Position numbers and translations under genes: made by a program. The notes under the pieces were generated by a model. That model did not search any database. It was not told the origin of the DNA and saw only the letters and a list, made by a program, of their open reading frames with translations. DNA of 64,000 bases from Gemmata palustris (GTDB lineage Bacteria > Planctomycetota > Planctomycetia > Gemmatales > Gemmataceae), in contig NZ_JAGKQQ010000001.1 in NCBI RefSeq assembly GCF_017939745.1, positions 310,001 through 374,000 on the forward strand. Reading direction: 5' to 3'. Positions 25,963-34,512 of this stretch are shown piece by piece; positions within the stretch are counted from its first letter, which is position 1, and each line of letters begins with the position of its first letter.

Positions 25963-27147
25963 ATGCCAAATGAATTCGAGTACATCGCGTGGTTGCGGGC
26001 ACAAACCCCGACCGATGCGCGCGTGCGGATCGGCCCCGGTGACGACTGTGCCGCGCTCGCGCCGCCCGCGCACGAACTGCTCGTCACGACCGACATGCTG
26101 ATGGACGGCACGGACTTCATTCTCTCGGAAATCGATCCGCGCCGGATCGGGCGCAAGGCGATGGCGGTGAACCTGAGTGACATCGCGGCGATGGCCGGTG
26201 TGCCCACGGCCGCGGTCGTGAGTGTGGCGCTACCTCGACCTACCCCTCCATCCCCCCTCCCTGAAGAGAGGCAAAGGCAACCTAACCCCCTAACCCCCTT
26301 CCCTAGGAAGGAAGGGGGAACAGAACCAAATGCGGCAGACACAACGCAACCCGAGGTGGTTTTAAGCCCCTCTCCGCTTAGGGGAGGGGTTGGGGAGGGG
26401 TTACAGCTACAACCTCCCCCTCTCGCTCCTTGTAAGGGATCCCCCCCCCCGCCCCCCTCACAAGGAGCGAGGGGGGCGGGGGGGGTAGGTTCTGCCGACA
26501 GCCCTTTCTCTGAAAGGGGGGTAGGTCTTGCGGAACAACTCTATCTCGGGCTGCGTGATGTCGCGGACGCTTTCGGTGTCGCAATTGTGGGCGGTGATAC
26601 CAACACCTGGACCGACAAACTCGTGATCTCGGTCACGGCACTCGGCGAAGCCACCGCGCGCGGCCCGGTACGGCGCTCCGGCGCGAAGCCGGGCGACTGG
26701 TTGTTCGTGACCGGCCCGCTCGGGGGAAGTATCTCGGGGCACCACTTGGATTTCACCCCGCGCGTGCGCGAAGCGCTCCTTTTGCACGAAGCGGTCGAAC
26801 TGCGGGCGATGCTCGATATCAGTGACGGCCTCGCCGCTGACCTGAATCACATCTGTGAAGAGAGCGCGTGTGGTGCCGTGCTATGGGCGGAAGCGATTCC
26901 CATTTCTGACGCCGCGCGTGAGCTGAGCCGCACGTCGGGCAAGACGCCACTTCAGCACGCTCTGGGGGACGGGGAAGACTTCGAGCTGGTGTTCGCGGTG
27001 TCGCCGGCGGACGGTGCGAAGCTACTGCATCAGCCACCGGTACCGGGACTGGCCAAGATCGGGGAGTGTATCGAAGCAGGCTTGTGGATCGAAGAGGGGG
27101 CCGCGCGGAAGCCACTCGCGCCAACGGGGTGGGTACACGCGCTGTGA
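25963..27147 (+). CDS. thiL: Thiamine-monophosphate kinase with an in-frame repeat insertion
   Basis: 394 residues against about 320-330 for typical ThiL. The N-terminal part has GPGDDCAALAPP and KAMAVNLSDIAAMAGVPTA. The core resumes with VAIVGGDTNTW, GDWLFVTGPLG, LDISDGLAADL and LGDGEDFELVF. These are the ATP/Mg and substrate residues of ThiL, which phosphorylates thiamine monophosphate to thiamine pyrophosphate. Residues of roughly 92-188 do not belong to the family: they are a Pro/Gly-rich stretch encoded by the C/G-rich repeat at 26235-26527, placed between VALPR and LAEQLYLGL. The frame is kept throughout, so the enzyme may still be functional. No other thiamine genes are nearby. Confidence 0.9.
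   Translation: MPNEFEYIAWLRAQTPTDARVRIGPGDDCAALAPPAHELLVTTDMLMDGTDFILSEIDPRRIGRKAMAVNLSDIAAMAGVPTAAVVSVALPRPTPPSPLPEERQRQPNPLTPFPRKEGGTEPNAADTTQPEVVLSPSPLRGGVGEGLQLQPPPLAPCKGSPPPPPSQGARGAGGVGSADSPFSERGVGLAEQLYLGLRDVADAFGVAIVGGDTNTWTDKLVISVTALGEATARGPVRRSGAKPGDWLFVTGPLGGSISGHHLDFTPRVREALLLHEAVELRAMLDISDGLAADLNHICEESACGAVLWAEAIPISDAARELSRTSGKTPLQHALGDGEDFELVFAVSPADGAKLLHQPPVPGLAKIGECIEAGLWIEEGAARKPLAPTGWVHAL
26235..26527. repeat. C/G-rich palindromic repeat inside thiL
   Basis: Several short palindromic units rich in CCCTCC and GGGAGGGG, with a C10 tract at 26441-26450 and a G-run near 26480. The end block CTCACAAGGAGCGAGGGGGG is almost the same as one in the ABC gene at about 38585-38615, and the block around CCCCTCCCTGAAG occurs in both. 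The repeat encodes about 97 residues in frame. Confidence 0.85.
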
Positions 27148-27158
27148 GATTCGGTCTG

Positions 27159-27240
27159 CAAGTCGAAGGTCACAGGTCGTAAAGTCGAAGACCCCAATTA
27201 TTAGGGTCTTCGACTTTACGACCTGTGACCTTCTGACTTT
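27159..27240. terminator. Bidirectional hairpin between thiL and the five-repeat gene
   Basis: Arms of about 33 bases at 27162-27194 and 27203-27236, around GTAAAGTCGAAGACCC and its complement, separated by an AT-rich loop. It sits between convergent genes. Fragments of the same sequence (CGTAAAGTCG) recur after hslV near 45720. Confidence 0.7.
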
Positions 27241-27251
27241 CGACTTAAAGC

Positions 27252-28277
27252 CTACTTGGGCAGTACCGCGATGGAGCCGGTTTCGCTGATGAAGATCAGG
27301 TTCCCGGTGCGGTTGTCCTCGAACACTTCGATCCCGAACTTGCGGGCCTTGTCAAAGTCCTTTTCGCCGGCTTTACGGGCACGGAGGGCCATCGCGCCCT
27401 TCCACGTCACGCCCTTCGCGTCGGCCGGGATCTTCGCGGTGTTCGGCGCGGTCGCCACGAACCCGGCTTCCGTGATGTAGAGCAGCACGTTCGAGTTCGG
27501 GTCTTCAAACACTTCTACGCCGATCTGCTTCGTCTTGGCGGTGAACTCGGTTTCGTCCGCCCCGCGCACGCGGAGCACGAGCCCGTACATCGTTTTTGGC
27601 GGCAGGATCTTCTTCGGGTCCGGTGCGGCACCGGGGGCCGCGGCCGGGGCGATCGCGCCGACTTCGGTGACGTAGATCAACCCGCCCGTGTTCTCGTCCT
27701 TGAAAATCTCCACGCCGAACTTCTTCGCGGCGTCGAACTTTTCTTGTTCCGGGGCGCGCACCTTCGGTTCCAGCGCGTGGTGCCACTTCGGACCCTTGTC
27801 GGTCACCAAGCCGCCGGGGACCGGCGCCAGCACGACGCTGCCCGTTTCCGACACGTAGAGTAACGTGTTCGAGGCCCGGTCCTGGAACAGTTCGACGCCG
27901 AACTTCTTGGTCTTCTGCGTGAACTCCGCTTCGCCGGCCTTGCGGCACGAGAGGTCGTGGGCGGTCAGCCACTTGCACGTCTTGTCCATGCCCAGTGCGC
28001 CGATCGGGGCCTTCGTGACCGCGATCGAGCCCGAGTCGCTGATCGCGACGATGGCCCGCGTCGATTCGTCGCGGAAGAACTCGACGCCGATGCGCGGCGT
28101 GGTCGGCCCGAAGTTCGGATCGCCGCCCGTCCGCACCCGCAGGTCGTGCCCGTACAGGTGGGCCGGTGGGACGATCTTGGATTTATCCTGGGCGCCGGCG
28201 GGGCTCGACGAGCCGCCCGCCAGAACGACCATCACTGCCGTGAGCACGGCAATGCCGGCAGCGATCCGCGTCCGCAT
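27252..28277 (-). CDS. Secreted protein with five internal repeats
   Basis: 341 residues with a signal peptide (AAGIAVLTAVMVVLAGGSSS; Ala-rich cleavage region). The mature part is five copies of a roughly 45-residue unit of the form LRVR..F..KTKKFGVEVFED..SN.LLYITETGSIAV. The units start near residues 44, 107, 168, 228 and 297. Each unit has a basic strand, FGVE(V/L/I)F(E/Q/K)D and a YI(S/T)E(T/V/A)G strand, which suggests a repeated beta structure. The family is not recognised. The unit spacing and secretion suggest a surface or periplasmic binding role, which is inference. Confidence 0.8.
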   Translation of the reverse strand: MRTRIAAGIAVLTAVMVVLAGGSSSPAGAQDKSKIVPPAHLYGHDLRVRTGGDPNFGPTTPRIGVEFFRDESTRAIVAISDSGSIAVTKAPIGALGMDKTCKWLTAHDLSCRKAGEAEFTQKTKKFGVELFQDRASNTLLYVSETGSVVLAPVPGGLVTDKGPKWHHALEPKVRAPEQEKFDAAKKFGVEIFKDENTGGLIYVTEVGAIAPAAAPGAAPDPKKILPPKTMYGLVLRVRGADETEFTAKTKQIGVEVFEDPNSNVLLYITEAGFVATAPNTAKIPADAKGVTWKGAMALRARKAGEKDFDKARKFGIEVFEDNRTGNLIFISETGSIAVLPK

Positions 28278-28616
28278 GATGAGGCCTCGAAAAGAGTGTG
28301 AGAACGGGCGGTGTCGGGCGCCGCCGATCGGAGATTGTTTGTGACGAGTTACGGCGACTCGGCTAACAGCATAGTGCGGATTTCGCTTCTCTGTGGAAAG
28401 GCAGCGCGTTCCTGTAATTCAGACGAGACGCGAAGCACGGGAGATTGTCAAATGCGTAATCGACGTGATTTCGATCTCGACAAATTGGCGAAAACTGGTA
28501 GCTTGCCGCCCGAAACTTTGACTCCCGGCGAGAGTGAGATACCTTACACTTACTCGTAACCTCTCCGTCCACTTACTTTTGCCCCCCCGAGGCTTCTGCC
28601 TCTGTTTCCGCACGCG
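28278..28616. other. Intergenic region between divergent genes
   Basis: 339 bases. It should contain promoters for the five-repeat gene (minus strand) and the small zinc-ribbon gene (plus strand). One 35-codon frame at 28452-28559 is possible but has no convincing ribosome site. Nothing else is recognised. Confidence 0.6.
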
Positions 28617-28928
28617 GTGAGGACTGCCGTGACTGAATTGTGCCGCTGTTGGTCCTGCAAGGGTAACCTCGAGCCCGCTCAACAGCTCCGGTTCCTCGTC
28701 GAAACCGACAATCTCGATAACCCCGCGTACCTCGCGCGCATTCGCGCCCTTCCTGCTGTGAACGGGCGCCCGGTGCCGGTTTGCAAAGCCTGCCAGACGC
28801 GGATCGAAAGTGCCCCCCGACGCCCGGTCGCGAAACCGAAGCCGGCAGCGGTTTCGGGCCTGCTCGGTGCCCTCGGCGCGCTGTCCGTTGGACTACTCAT
28901 CAGTGGGATCTTCGCCCCGCGCGGGTGA
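28617..28928 (+). CDS. Small zinc-ribbon membrane protein, unknown
   Basis: 103 residues from a GTG. Cys-x2-Cys knuckles at CWSC near residue 11 and CKAC near residue 55 suggest a zinc ribbon. A Pro/Ala/Lys linker and one C-terminal membrane helix (VSGLLGALGALSVGLLISGIFA) follow. A second GTG four codons in is also possible. The general plan, zinc knuckles plus C-terminal membrane helices, resembles the protein at 12145, but no direct homology is evident. Function unknown. Confidence 0.6.
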   Translation: MRTAVTELCRCWSCKGNLEPAQQLRFLVETDNLDNPAYLARIRALPAVNGRPVPVCKACQTRIESAPRRPVAKPKPAAVSGLLGALGALSVGLLISGIFAPRG

Positions 28929-28952
28929 ATCGCACAATCTCACAGGGCATTG

Positions 28953-29022
28953 GCGAACGGCGCGGCGCAAGCCCGCCGGTGCTCCATAGGCTTAACCGGC
29001 GGGCTTACGCCGCGCCGTTCGC
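28953..29022. repeat. Inverted repeat
   Basis: Arms at 28953-28980 and 28995-29022 are reverse complements with one mismatch, around GGCGCAAGCCCGCCGGT. It lies between convergent genes. Confidence 0.8.
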
Positions 29023-29100
29023 ACGACCTCAACACGGCACCGACCGGCCAAAGAAAATACGCATTCCGCATGCGCCGGTCGAATCACTCATAGCAGAAAC

Positions 29101-29136
29101 GACGCGACCCACCCCGCTTCCAGGGTGGGTCGCGTC
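29101..29136 (-). terminator. Hairpin terminator of the sigma factor gene
   Basis: A perfect 14-base stem (29101-29114 with 29123-29136) with an 8-base loop, 24 bases after the sigma factor stop codon. On the minus strand it is followed by a short T-containing stretch. Confidence 0.65.
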
Positions 29137-29159
29137 CTTACACCGTGATCGGTGCCCGA

Positions 29160-30860
29160 TCACGGCACTTCGACGTTTTCCTTCGCGGCCCATTCGCGGA
29201 GCATCTTCATCCCGCGAACGTTGATCTGGCGCACCCGCTCCTTCGTGATGCCGAAGTGCTGGCCGATCTGCTCCAGCGTCATTTCCTCGGACCCGTCCAG
29301 GCCGGTCCGCATCCGGATCACTTCCCGGGTGCGAACGTCGAGGTGCTCGAGGAGCCGGTTCACGCGGGACCGAGCTTGGTCCGCGAGTGCGAGCACTTCT
29401 TGCTCATCTGTGCGCACATCGGCCTTCGCTTCAAACAGGTCATCGTGGCCCGTCATGTACCGCTGCTTGTGGGTCTTCGCGTCCGGTATCGACCGGGCGA
29501 AGTTCTTCATGATGGCCCACGTCGCGTAGGTGCTGAACTTATTTCCACGACCGTAGTCGAATTTTTCGACCGCCCGCATCAGCGAAAGGTTCCCGTCGCT
29601 CACGAGGTCGTCGATGTTCTCGCCGAGCGCGAGTTTCTGCTTCGCCTGGGCGTACACCAACCGTTGGTTGCAGTTGATGAGCACGTCGCGACAGTCTCGG
29701 ATGCCGTCCTTCAGTTCGTCGACGCGCACGAGATCCTGCACCCGGGCCTTCGCGGGGTCCATCGCGTCCTGGAGCTTGTGGAGCTGGTGCTTCAGGAAGT
29801 TCATTTTGCGGAACACGTGCTGCTCCTGCTCCTTCGTGAGCAGCGGCCACTCGTACAAGTGCGCCATGTGCGGCGGCACGTCCTTCGGCGGGGTCTTGCC
29901 GATGCGCTTGGCCTCGAACTCGGCCAGGCCGGGCATCTCGCCGAGCATGGCGGCTTCGCGGGTCGGGTCGTCGAACTCGGCGTTATAGATGTAATCGACC
30001 GGCTGGCGAACCAGTTCCTTGGCCCGCACTTCGTTCACCACCCGGTACATACTGGACCGGGTGCGGCCGAATCGTTTGGCAATAAGGTTCACGGTATCCC
30101 CCGTGGGTTTGGCGTTCTTCAGATCGTCATCGTGCTGTCGCTTGGCCAAGTAGATTTCCTGCTTCGCGGCATCACTCAACGGACCGGTCGCGTGCGGGTA
30201 CAGTGCCCCCTCGGGGTGGCCGCGATCGAAGTTCTTGATCGTGTAGCGCACCGCCTCCGGGCTGCGGCTCAGTTGGGTCGCGATCTTCTTGCTCACCTCC
30301 GTGAGCGTCCCGCCGGCATCTCGCAGTTCGCGTGCCAGTCGGAGAATACCTTCTTTTTCAACGTCCGTCAGGTGGCTGAACCGGGCACCCTTCTCAACGA
30401 GCAATTTGTGTTCCGCCACGAACCGCTCGACGGCGATGGTGGGGAACCCCAATTGACTGCGCCCGTTAACTTTCACCCGCCGCGCGGACAGACCTTTCAC
30501 ACGCCACCGGGAAATGGTCTTCGTAGAGACGTTAAATCGCCTGCTCACCTCATCGAGCGTGAGCATGGGCTCGACGGTCTGCTCGATCGGCTGCGGCGGA
30601 ACGGACCGCTCGACGCGACGAATGAACTGCGCGAGGTCGTGCTTGAGGTCGTCGCCCGTGAGCAAAAGATCCAGGTGCGCGTCCGACCGGTACTCGGTCA
30701 CGCGGTAGCAAACGTATTGGTACGGGTACGCCTTGCCCGACTCGATTTCGCCCAAGAGTTTCTGGGCGTTGGCGATCTGGGCCTGCCGGCGCGCGGCCGG
30801 GGCGAACCGGGTCTGTTGCTCGGTCAGTTCCTTCAGAACTTGGCTTTTAAAAGTATTCAC
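29160..30860 (-). CDS. RNA polymerase sigma-70 family factor with long N-terminal HTH region
   Basis: 566 residues from a GTG at 30860. GGAGG six bases before it decides this start over an open frame beginning at 30905. The N-terminal half is unusual: a MerR/excisionase-type helix-turn-helix (LTLDEVSRRFNVSTKTISRWRVKG) near residue 100, and further helical HTH-like segments (TVNLIAKRFGRTRSSMYRVVNEV). The C-terminal half holds sigma region 2 (DDLVSDGNLSLMRAVEKF, FSTYATWAIMKNFAR) and region 4 (MTLEQIGQHFGITKERVRQI). It directs RNA polymerase to promoters. It resembles group 2/3 sigma factors but has an extra DNA-binding-like N-terminus; the regulon is unknown. Confidence 0.88.
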   Translation of the reverse strand: MNTFKSQVLKELTEQQTRFAPAARRQAQIANAQKLLGEIESGKAYPYQYVCYRVTEYRSDAHLDLLLTGDDLKHDLAQFIRRVERSVPPQPIEQTVEPMLTLDEVSRRFNVSTKTISRWRVKGLSARRVKVNGRSQLGFPTIAVERFVAEHKLLVEKGARFSHLTDVEKEGILRLARELRDAGGTLTEVSKKIATQLSRSPEAVRYTIKNFDRGHPEGALYPHATGPLSDAAKQEIYLAKRQHDDDLKNAKPTGDTVNLIAKRFGRTRSSMYRVVNEVRAKELVRQPVDYIYNAEFDDPTREAAMLGEMPGLAEFEAKRIGKTPPKDVPPHMAHLYEWPLLTKEQEQHVFRKMNFLKHQLHKLQDAMDPAKARVQDLVRVDELKDGIRDCRDVLINCNQRLVYAQAKQKLALGENIDDLVSDGNLSLMRAVEKFDYGRGNKFSTYATWAIMKNFARSIPDAKTHKQRYMTGHDDLFEAKADVRTDEQEVLALADQARSRVNRLLEHLDVRTREVIRMRTGLDGSEEMTLEQIGQHFGITKERVRQINVRGMKMLREWAAKENVEVP

Positions 30861-31586
30861 CGGCTCCTCCCGGCCGCGGGCAAACGGCCCGCTCGTATGG
30901 CTCAACTGTATCTGATCGCCGGATCACTAGTCCCCGGCGGTAAGATGGGGTCAGGACTCTATCTGGTATTCGCTTCAACCCGTCGCGGGTTTCACGACTT
31001 CGTTGTCTTCAATGAGATACTCTTCGCGATTATCCGTTCTTACCCAGTTCCCCATGAGAATGGTGACCAAAATTCGGACTTGAGCCAATCTGTTGGATTG
31101 GATACACGCCCCGTGTTAGGGGTTCACCGGTCTCACTAAATCGCTAGTTATCAAGGACTGGACGCGAAGGCGGTGCGATCTCGGGGTGTTCGTCTCGGCG
31201 GTAATCCGCGAAGTCGCTTCACCTAGTAGCACGTCGCTTGCCAAAGACCAAAACTCGACCCGAATCACAAATCGCTGCGGTCACTAATCGTTACTCAATC
31301 GTAACTTGCGATCGAATGCTCTGCAGCAACATTTTTGCTTCTTGCCTTAATGAGTTTGGAACACGTGTCGGAAGGACACTTTCTTTTCTTCCAATGTGTT
31401 CTTTTTTGCAAAGCGATATTGCCGACTTGAGTCGCTTCGCGCCAGTTCTCACATTTGACCCAATCGAACTAATCATCACACCTTACGCACTTCATAACAA
31501 GAACCCGATTTTGCCTCAAGTTTGCGCCGGAACAGGAACAAAACTGCGCTAGAATGGCGCGCGAACCGGGCGATTTTGAGGACACT
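30861..31586. other. AT-richer gene-free region
   Basis: 726 bases between divergent genes. From about 31140 the composition is visibly richer in A and T than the rest of the window. The only sizeable open frame (31238-31552) lacks a ribosome site and has no recognisable features. It may hold regulatory sequence for the sigma gene, an unrecognised RNA, or a decayed insertion. Confidence 0.5.
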
Positions 31587-32939
31587 ATGCGCACCCCCTT
31601 CAGATTCAGCCGCGTTGCTCTTTCCGTGCTGCTTCTCACGGTACTCGCAGACCGTGTAAGAGCGCAAGACGCGATCGCGCTCGTCGAGCCCTTCAAGCCC
31701 GGCCACACCACGAAAGTCGAAGTGCAGGTGAAGCTCACCGGCAAACTCGCGCTCCCGTCCACCGATAAGGGGAAGGCGCCACAGCTCGTGCCAGTGTTGG
31801 GCACTAGCAAACTCACCTATGAAGAGCGGCTCCTGAAGCCCGATGATGCGGAACTACTCAAGACCGTCCGGGCGTACCGCGATGTCGCGTTCGAGCGCAC
31901 GGTCGGTGAGGCGAAGCAAGACGCAGGGCTTCGGCCTTCCGTGCGGCGCATGGTCATCATCAAGGCGGGCGAGCGCAAGGCCCCGTTCTCGCCGGACGGC
32001 CCCCTGACGTGGGGCGAAATCGATGTCGTCCGTACCGACGTCTTCAACCCGGCGCTCGTGCCCGGTCTTCTTCCCCCGAACGCAGTAAAGCCGGGCCAAA
32101 GCTGGAAAGCGACCGCCGCGAGCGTCTCCGAACTGACCGACATGGAGAAGATCGAGGAAGGCGCGATCACGGTCGAGTTCGTCGGCATTGCGAAGCTCAA
32201 CGACCGTCGGCTCGCGCGCCTCAAGATCAGTGGGACCGTTCGCGGGGTGAACGAGGACGGCCCGAACCGCCAGAAACTCGAGGGCACCGCGTACTTCGAC
32301 CTCGGGAACAACGTGCTGACCTACCTTTCGGTGAAGGGCACACACGAGCTACTCGACGGGAAGGGGCAAACGGCCGGCGTAATCGAGGGACAGTTCACGA
32401 TGACGCGCACGCCCGTCCCGCAGATGCCCGCGGATCTCTCCGACGCCTCGCTCCGCGACCTCGAACTGAGACCGAACGCGGAAAATACGCTCCTCCTGTA
32501 CGACAACGCGGACCTCGGGGTTCGCTTCCTGTACCCGCGCGGCTGGCGCGTCGGTGCCGTGCAGGGTAAGCAACTCACGCTCGATCACGCCCGCGGTGCG
32601 GGCGTTCTCATCACGCTGGAGTCGCCGGCAAAAGTCCCCGTGCCCGACGACTACCTCAAGGAAGTAACCGGCTTTTTGGCGAAGGAGAAAGCACAAATTA
32701 CCGCCAGCGAGAAACCGGTGCAAATTCGCTCCGAGCCGGTGCAATTGGACCGCTTTTCGCTTGATGCAACCTTCGGTACGGAGAAGGTGCGACTCGAATA
32801 CGCGGTCCTGAAACAAACTGATGGCGGACTCACGGTTGCCGCGCGCTTGCCCGCAGCGGACGCGGACATCCGGTCCGAAGTCACGCGCATTGTGCGGAGC
32901 CTCTCTGTTACCAAGAAGATCGTCGAGGAGAAGAAGTAA
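31587..32939 (+). CDS. Secreted protein of unknown function
   Basis: 450 residues from the ATG at 31587, which GAGG seven bases upstream and a signal peptide (FSRVALSVLLLTVLADRVRA) support over an ATG at 31554. The mature protein is mostly beta-type. It has no cysteine-rich or catalytic motif that I recognise. Segments such as LVPGLLPPNAVKPGQSWKA and LEGTAYFDLGNNVLTYLSVKG recall beta-rich secreted planctomycete proteins. The C-terminal part (FLYPRGWRVGAVQGKQLTLD and after) looks like a separate small domain. Function not assigned. Confidence 0.8.
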   Translation: MRTPFRFSRVALSVLLLTVLADRVRAQDAIALVEPFKPGHTTKVEVQVKLTGKLALPSTDKGKAPQLVPVLGTSKLTYEERLLKPDDAELLKTVRAYRDVAFERTVGEAKQDAGLRPSVRRMVIIKAGERKAPFSPDGPLTWGEIDVVRTDVFNPALVPGLLPPNAVKPGQSWKATAASVSELTDMEKIEEGAITVEFVGIAKLNDRRLARLKISGTVRGVNEDGPNRQKLEGTAYFDLGNNVLTYLSVKGTHELLDGKGQTAGVIEGQFTMTRTPVPQMPADLSDASLRDLELRPNAENTLLLYDNADLGVRFLYPRGWRVGAVQGKQLTLDHARGAGVLITLESPAKVPVPDDYLKEVTGFLAKEKAQITASEKPVQIRSEPVQLDRFSLDATFGTEKVRLEYAVLKQTDGGLTVAARLPAADADIRSEVTRIVRSLSVTKKIVEEKK

Positions 32940-33085
32940 TTCCTGCGTCCAAGTGGCCGAATGCGCTGATAAGAGAGTGCTTGGTGTCTACGGCGGTTCG
33001 GGTCGGGGTGGCTCACCTCTACAAACCCGAAGGCCGGCTTTCAGGAGACACCGAACTAAGACGCGACTGCCCTCGGGCATCGCGT

Positions 33086-33127
33086 GGCTAACAAACGCTA
33101 ACGTTTTCGGGGCACAGTGTTGTTAGC
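33086..33127. repeat. TGTTAGC-type repeat fragment, copy 3
   Basis: In reverse orientation this stretch reads AAAACGTTAGCGTTTGTTAGC after CCCCG, close to the end of the element at 57425-57630. It stops a few bases before the IS at 33151, so it may be a fragment split or bordered by the insertion. Confidence 0.4.
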
Positions 33128-33150
33128 GAATTGCCGCAATGATATACGTA

Positions 33151-34221
33151 TAGGTGTTACGCAGTCCGCATGTTTGGGAAGCAAATATGAGGTCGCGTGA
33201 GGTAGCTGCGGACCGCGTCTCGAATGATGGCGGTCTTGGCTTCCACCCAACTGACGCCACGGGCGAAGCAGTGGGCCTCGAACCGGAGGAACGCGCGCAG
33301 GGCCAACCCGATGTGGTTCCGCTGCGCGCGGGCCGTTCGGCACTGGCACCGCTCGATCCCGGTGCATTGTTTGATCCCTCGGTGGTAGTTCTCGATGGCC
33401 CAGGAGAAGTCCGCGAGCTGCAACCGCGCCAAGTCCGTCATCGCCAAATCGTTGGTGGCCCAGTACGCGGTGCCACCGTTTGGGATGGCGATCCCGAATA
33501 CCTTCACCAACCCGAACCCCGGCAGCCACACCTCCGTGCCCGTGGCTGCAATGGCCGTGTCCGCCAGGGCTCGCGTGCCCCGACGGTCGAGGTTTACCAG
33601 CCGGTTCGACTTGAGCCGGGTGAGCCACGTCCACCCGCAGTCGCGTATCAATTTGAGGTTGTCCAAACTACTGTACCAGCCGTCGAATACGACGCACCGG
33701 GGCTTGAACCGGCGCGCGTAGGCGGTCCGGATCATGTCCCCGAAGTGGTCGTTCTTGGTGCGCCCGTCGCCCGTGTCGTACACCCGGTAATCGCACGGGA
33801 TATGGCGATCCCCGTCGGTCCACAGCAAGGACACCAAGTTGATCCCCTGGACGACCGCGTGGTGCTTGCCGGACCAGTGCCGGGTCACCAGTTCGATGGC
33901 CTTGGCGTAAGGCTTGTCGAGGGTCGAGTCATCTATGACAAGGACACCGCCGGCGCGCCGGACTTGGGTTGCGGCTTCGGCCCAAAGGGTGCTCGGGTCC
34001 GGCTCCAATCGGGTCAGCAGGCGAGTGAAGGCGTCGTGGGCCGGCGGGTCCGGGACCGCCGGCTGCACCCGCGCGGCTTCCGCCCCCGAGCACGCCTTCG
34101 GGGTCGCGATCAGGAACTCGATGTAGTCGCGCGGGAACACCTTGGGTACGCTCATGGGCCGATCGTAGTACCACACCGGCACCCGCGCAAGCCCCAAAAA
34201 CGCCGCACTGCGTAACACCTA
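33151..34221 (-). mobile_element. Insertion sequence, about 1.07 kb, IS4/IS701-like
   Basis: Terminal inverted repeats begin TAGGTGTTACGCAGT at both ends (left end at 33151, right end reading inward from 34221), with about 17 matching bases. The element is flanked by a 5-base direct repeat ACGTA at 33146-33150 and 34222-34226, the mark of a transposition event. It carries one transposase gene that fills almost the whole element. Both ends and the reading frame are intact, so it could still be active. Confidence 0.9.
33157..34155 (-). CDS. DDE transposase of the IS4/IS701-like element
   Basis: 332 residues from ATG 34155; a GTG at 34218 inside the inverted repeat would add 21 residues. The DDE-type motifs are visible: VLVIDDSTLDKPYAKA (first Asp), CVVFDGWYSSLDNL (second Asp, with following Trp-Tyr), and a C-terminal SWAIENYHRGIKQ with the catalytic Glu and the YxxxK pattern of the IS4 clan. 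The stop codon lies within the left inverted repeat. It catalyses excision and insertion of its own element. The exact IS family needs a database match. Confidence 0.88.
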   Translation of the reverse strand: MSVPKVFPRDYIEFLIATPKACSGAEAARVQPAVPDPPAHDAFTRLLTRLEPDPSTLWAEAATQVRRAGGVLVIDDSTLDKPYAKAIELVTRHWSGKHHAVVQGINLVSLLWTDGDRHIPCDYRVYDTGDGRTKNDHFGDMIRTAYARRFKPRCVVFDGWYSSLDNLKLIRDCGWTWLTRLKSNRLVNLDRRGTRALADTAIAATGTEVWLPGFGLVKVFGIAIPNGGTAYWATNDLAMTDLARLQLADFSWAIENYHRGIKQCTGIERCQCRTARAQRNHIGLALRAFLRFEAHCFARGVSWVEAKTAIIRDAVRSYLTRPHICFPNMRTA

Positions 34222-34512
34222 ACGTAATAAGATTTTGTGGAAATAGATTGCGCAGGCGAGATTTGCGGCCGCTCGGCAGGCAAATCGCATGCACGGTTCC
34301 TCTCCAAGAGGTTGGGACGGATTACGGCATAAGTGAGGGGACCCTGCTTCTGTCGTGAACGCAAGGATAGTGAGTGGTGTTTCGGAACTAGGGCTTGAAG
34401 ACAGCAAAATACCGTTTCGACGGTGCGACGACCGATAAGACACTCCTGGGCCGCGTGGGTGGCGCTGAGACGATTGAACGCGAATAACTGAACACTGACT
34501 CGGGGACACAAC

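Noticed and set aside
25863..26342. N-terminal extension of the phosphodiesterase gene
   Set aside because: It runs antisense through thiL and its repeat insert; the phosphoesterase family starts at the methionine at 25862.
26235..26527. Possible CRISPR-like repeats inside thiL
   Set aside because: Units are irregular, palindromic and without constant repeat/spacer lengths; the frame is kept; no cas genes nearby.
28452..28559. 35-residue frame before the small zinc-ribbon gene
   Set aside because: Too short to judge, weak start context and no recognisable features; left as a possibility only.
31238..31552. 104-residue plus-strand frame in the AT-richer gap
   Set aside because: No ribosome site, unusual composition, no homology recognised.
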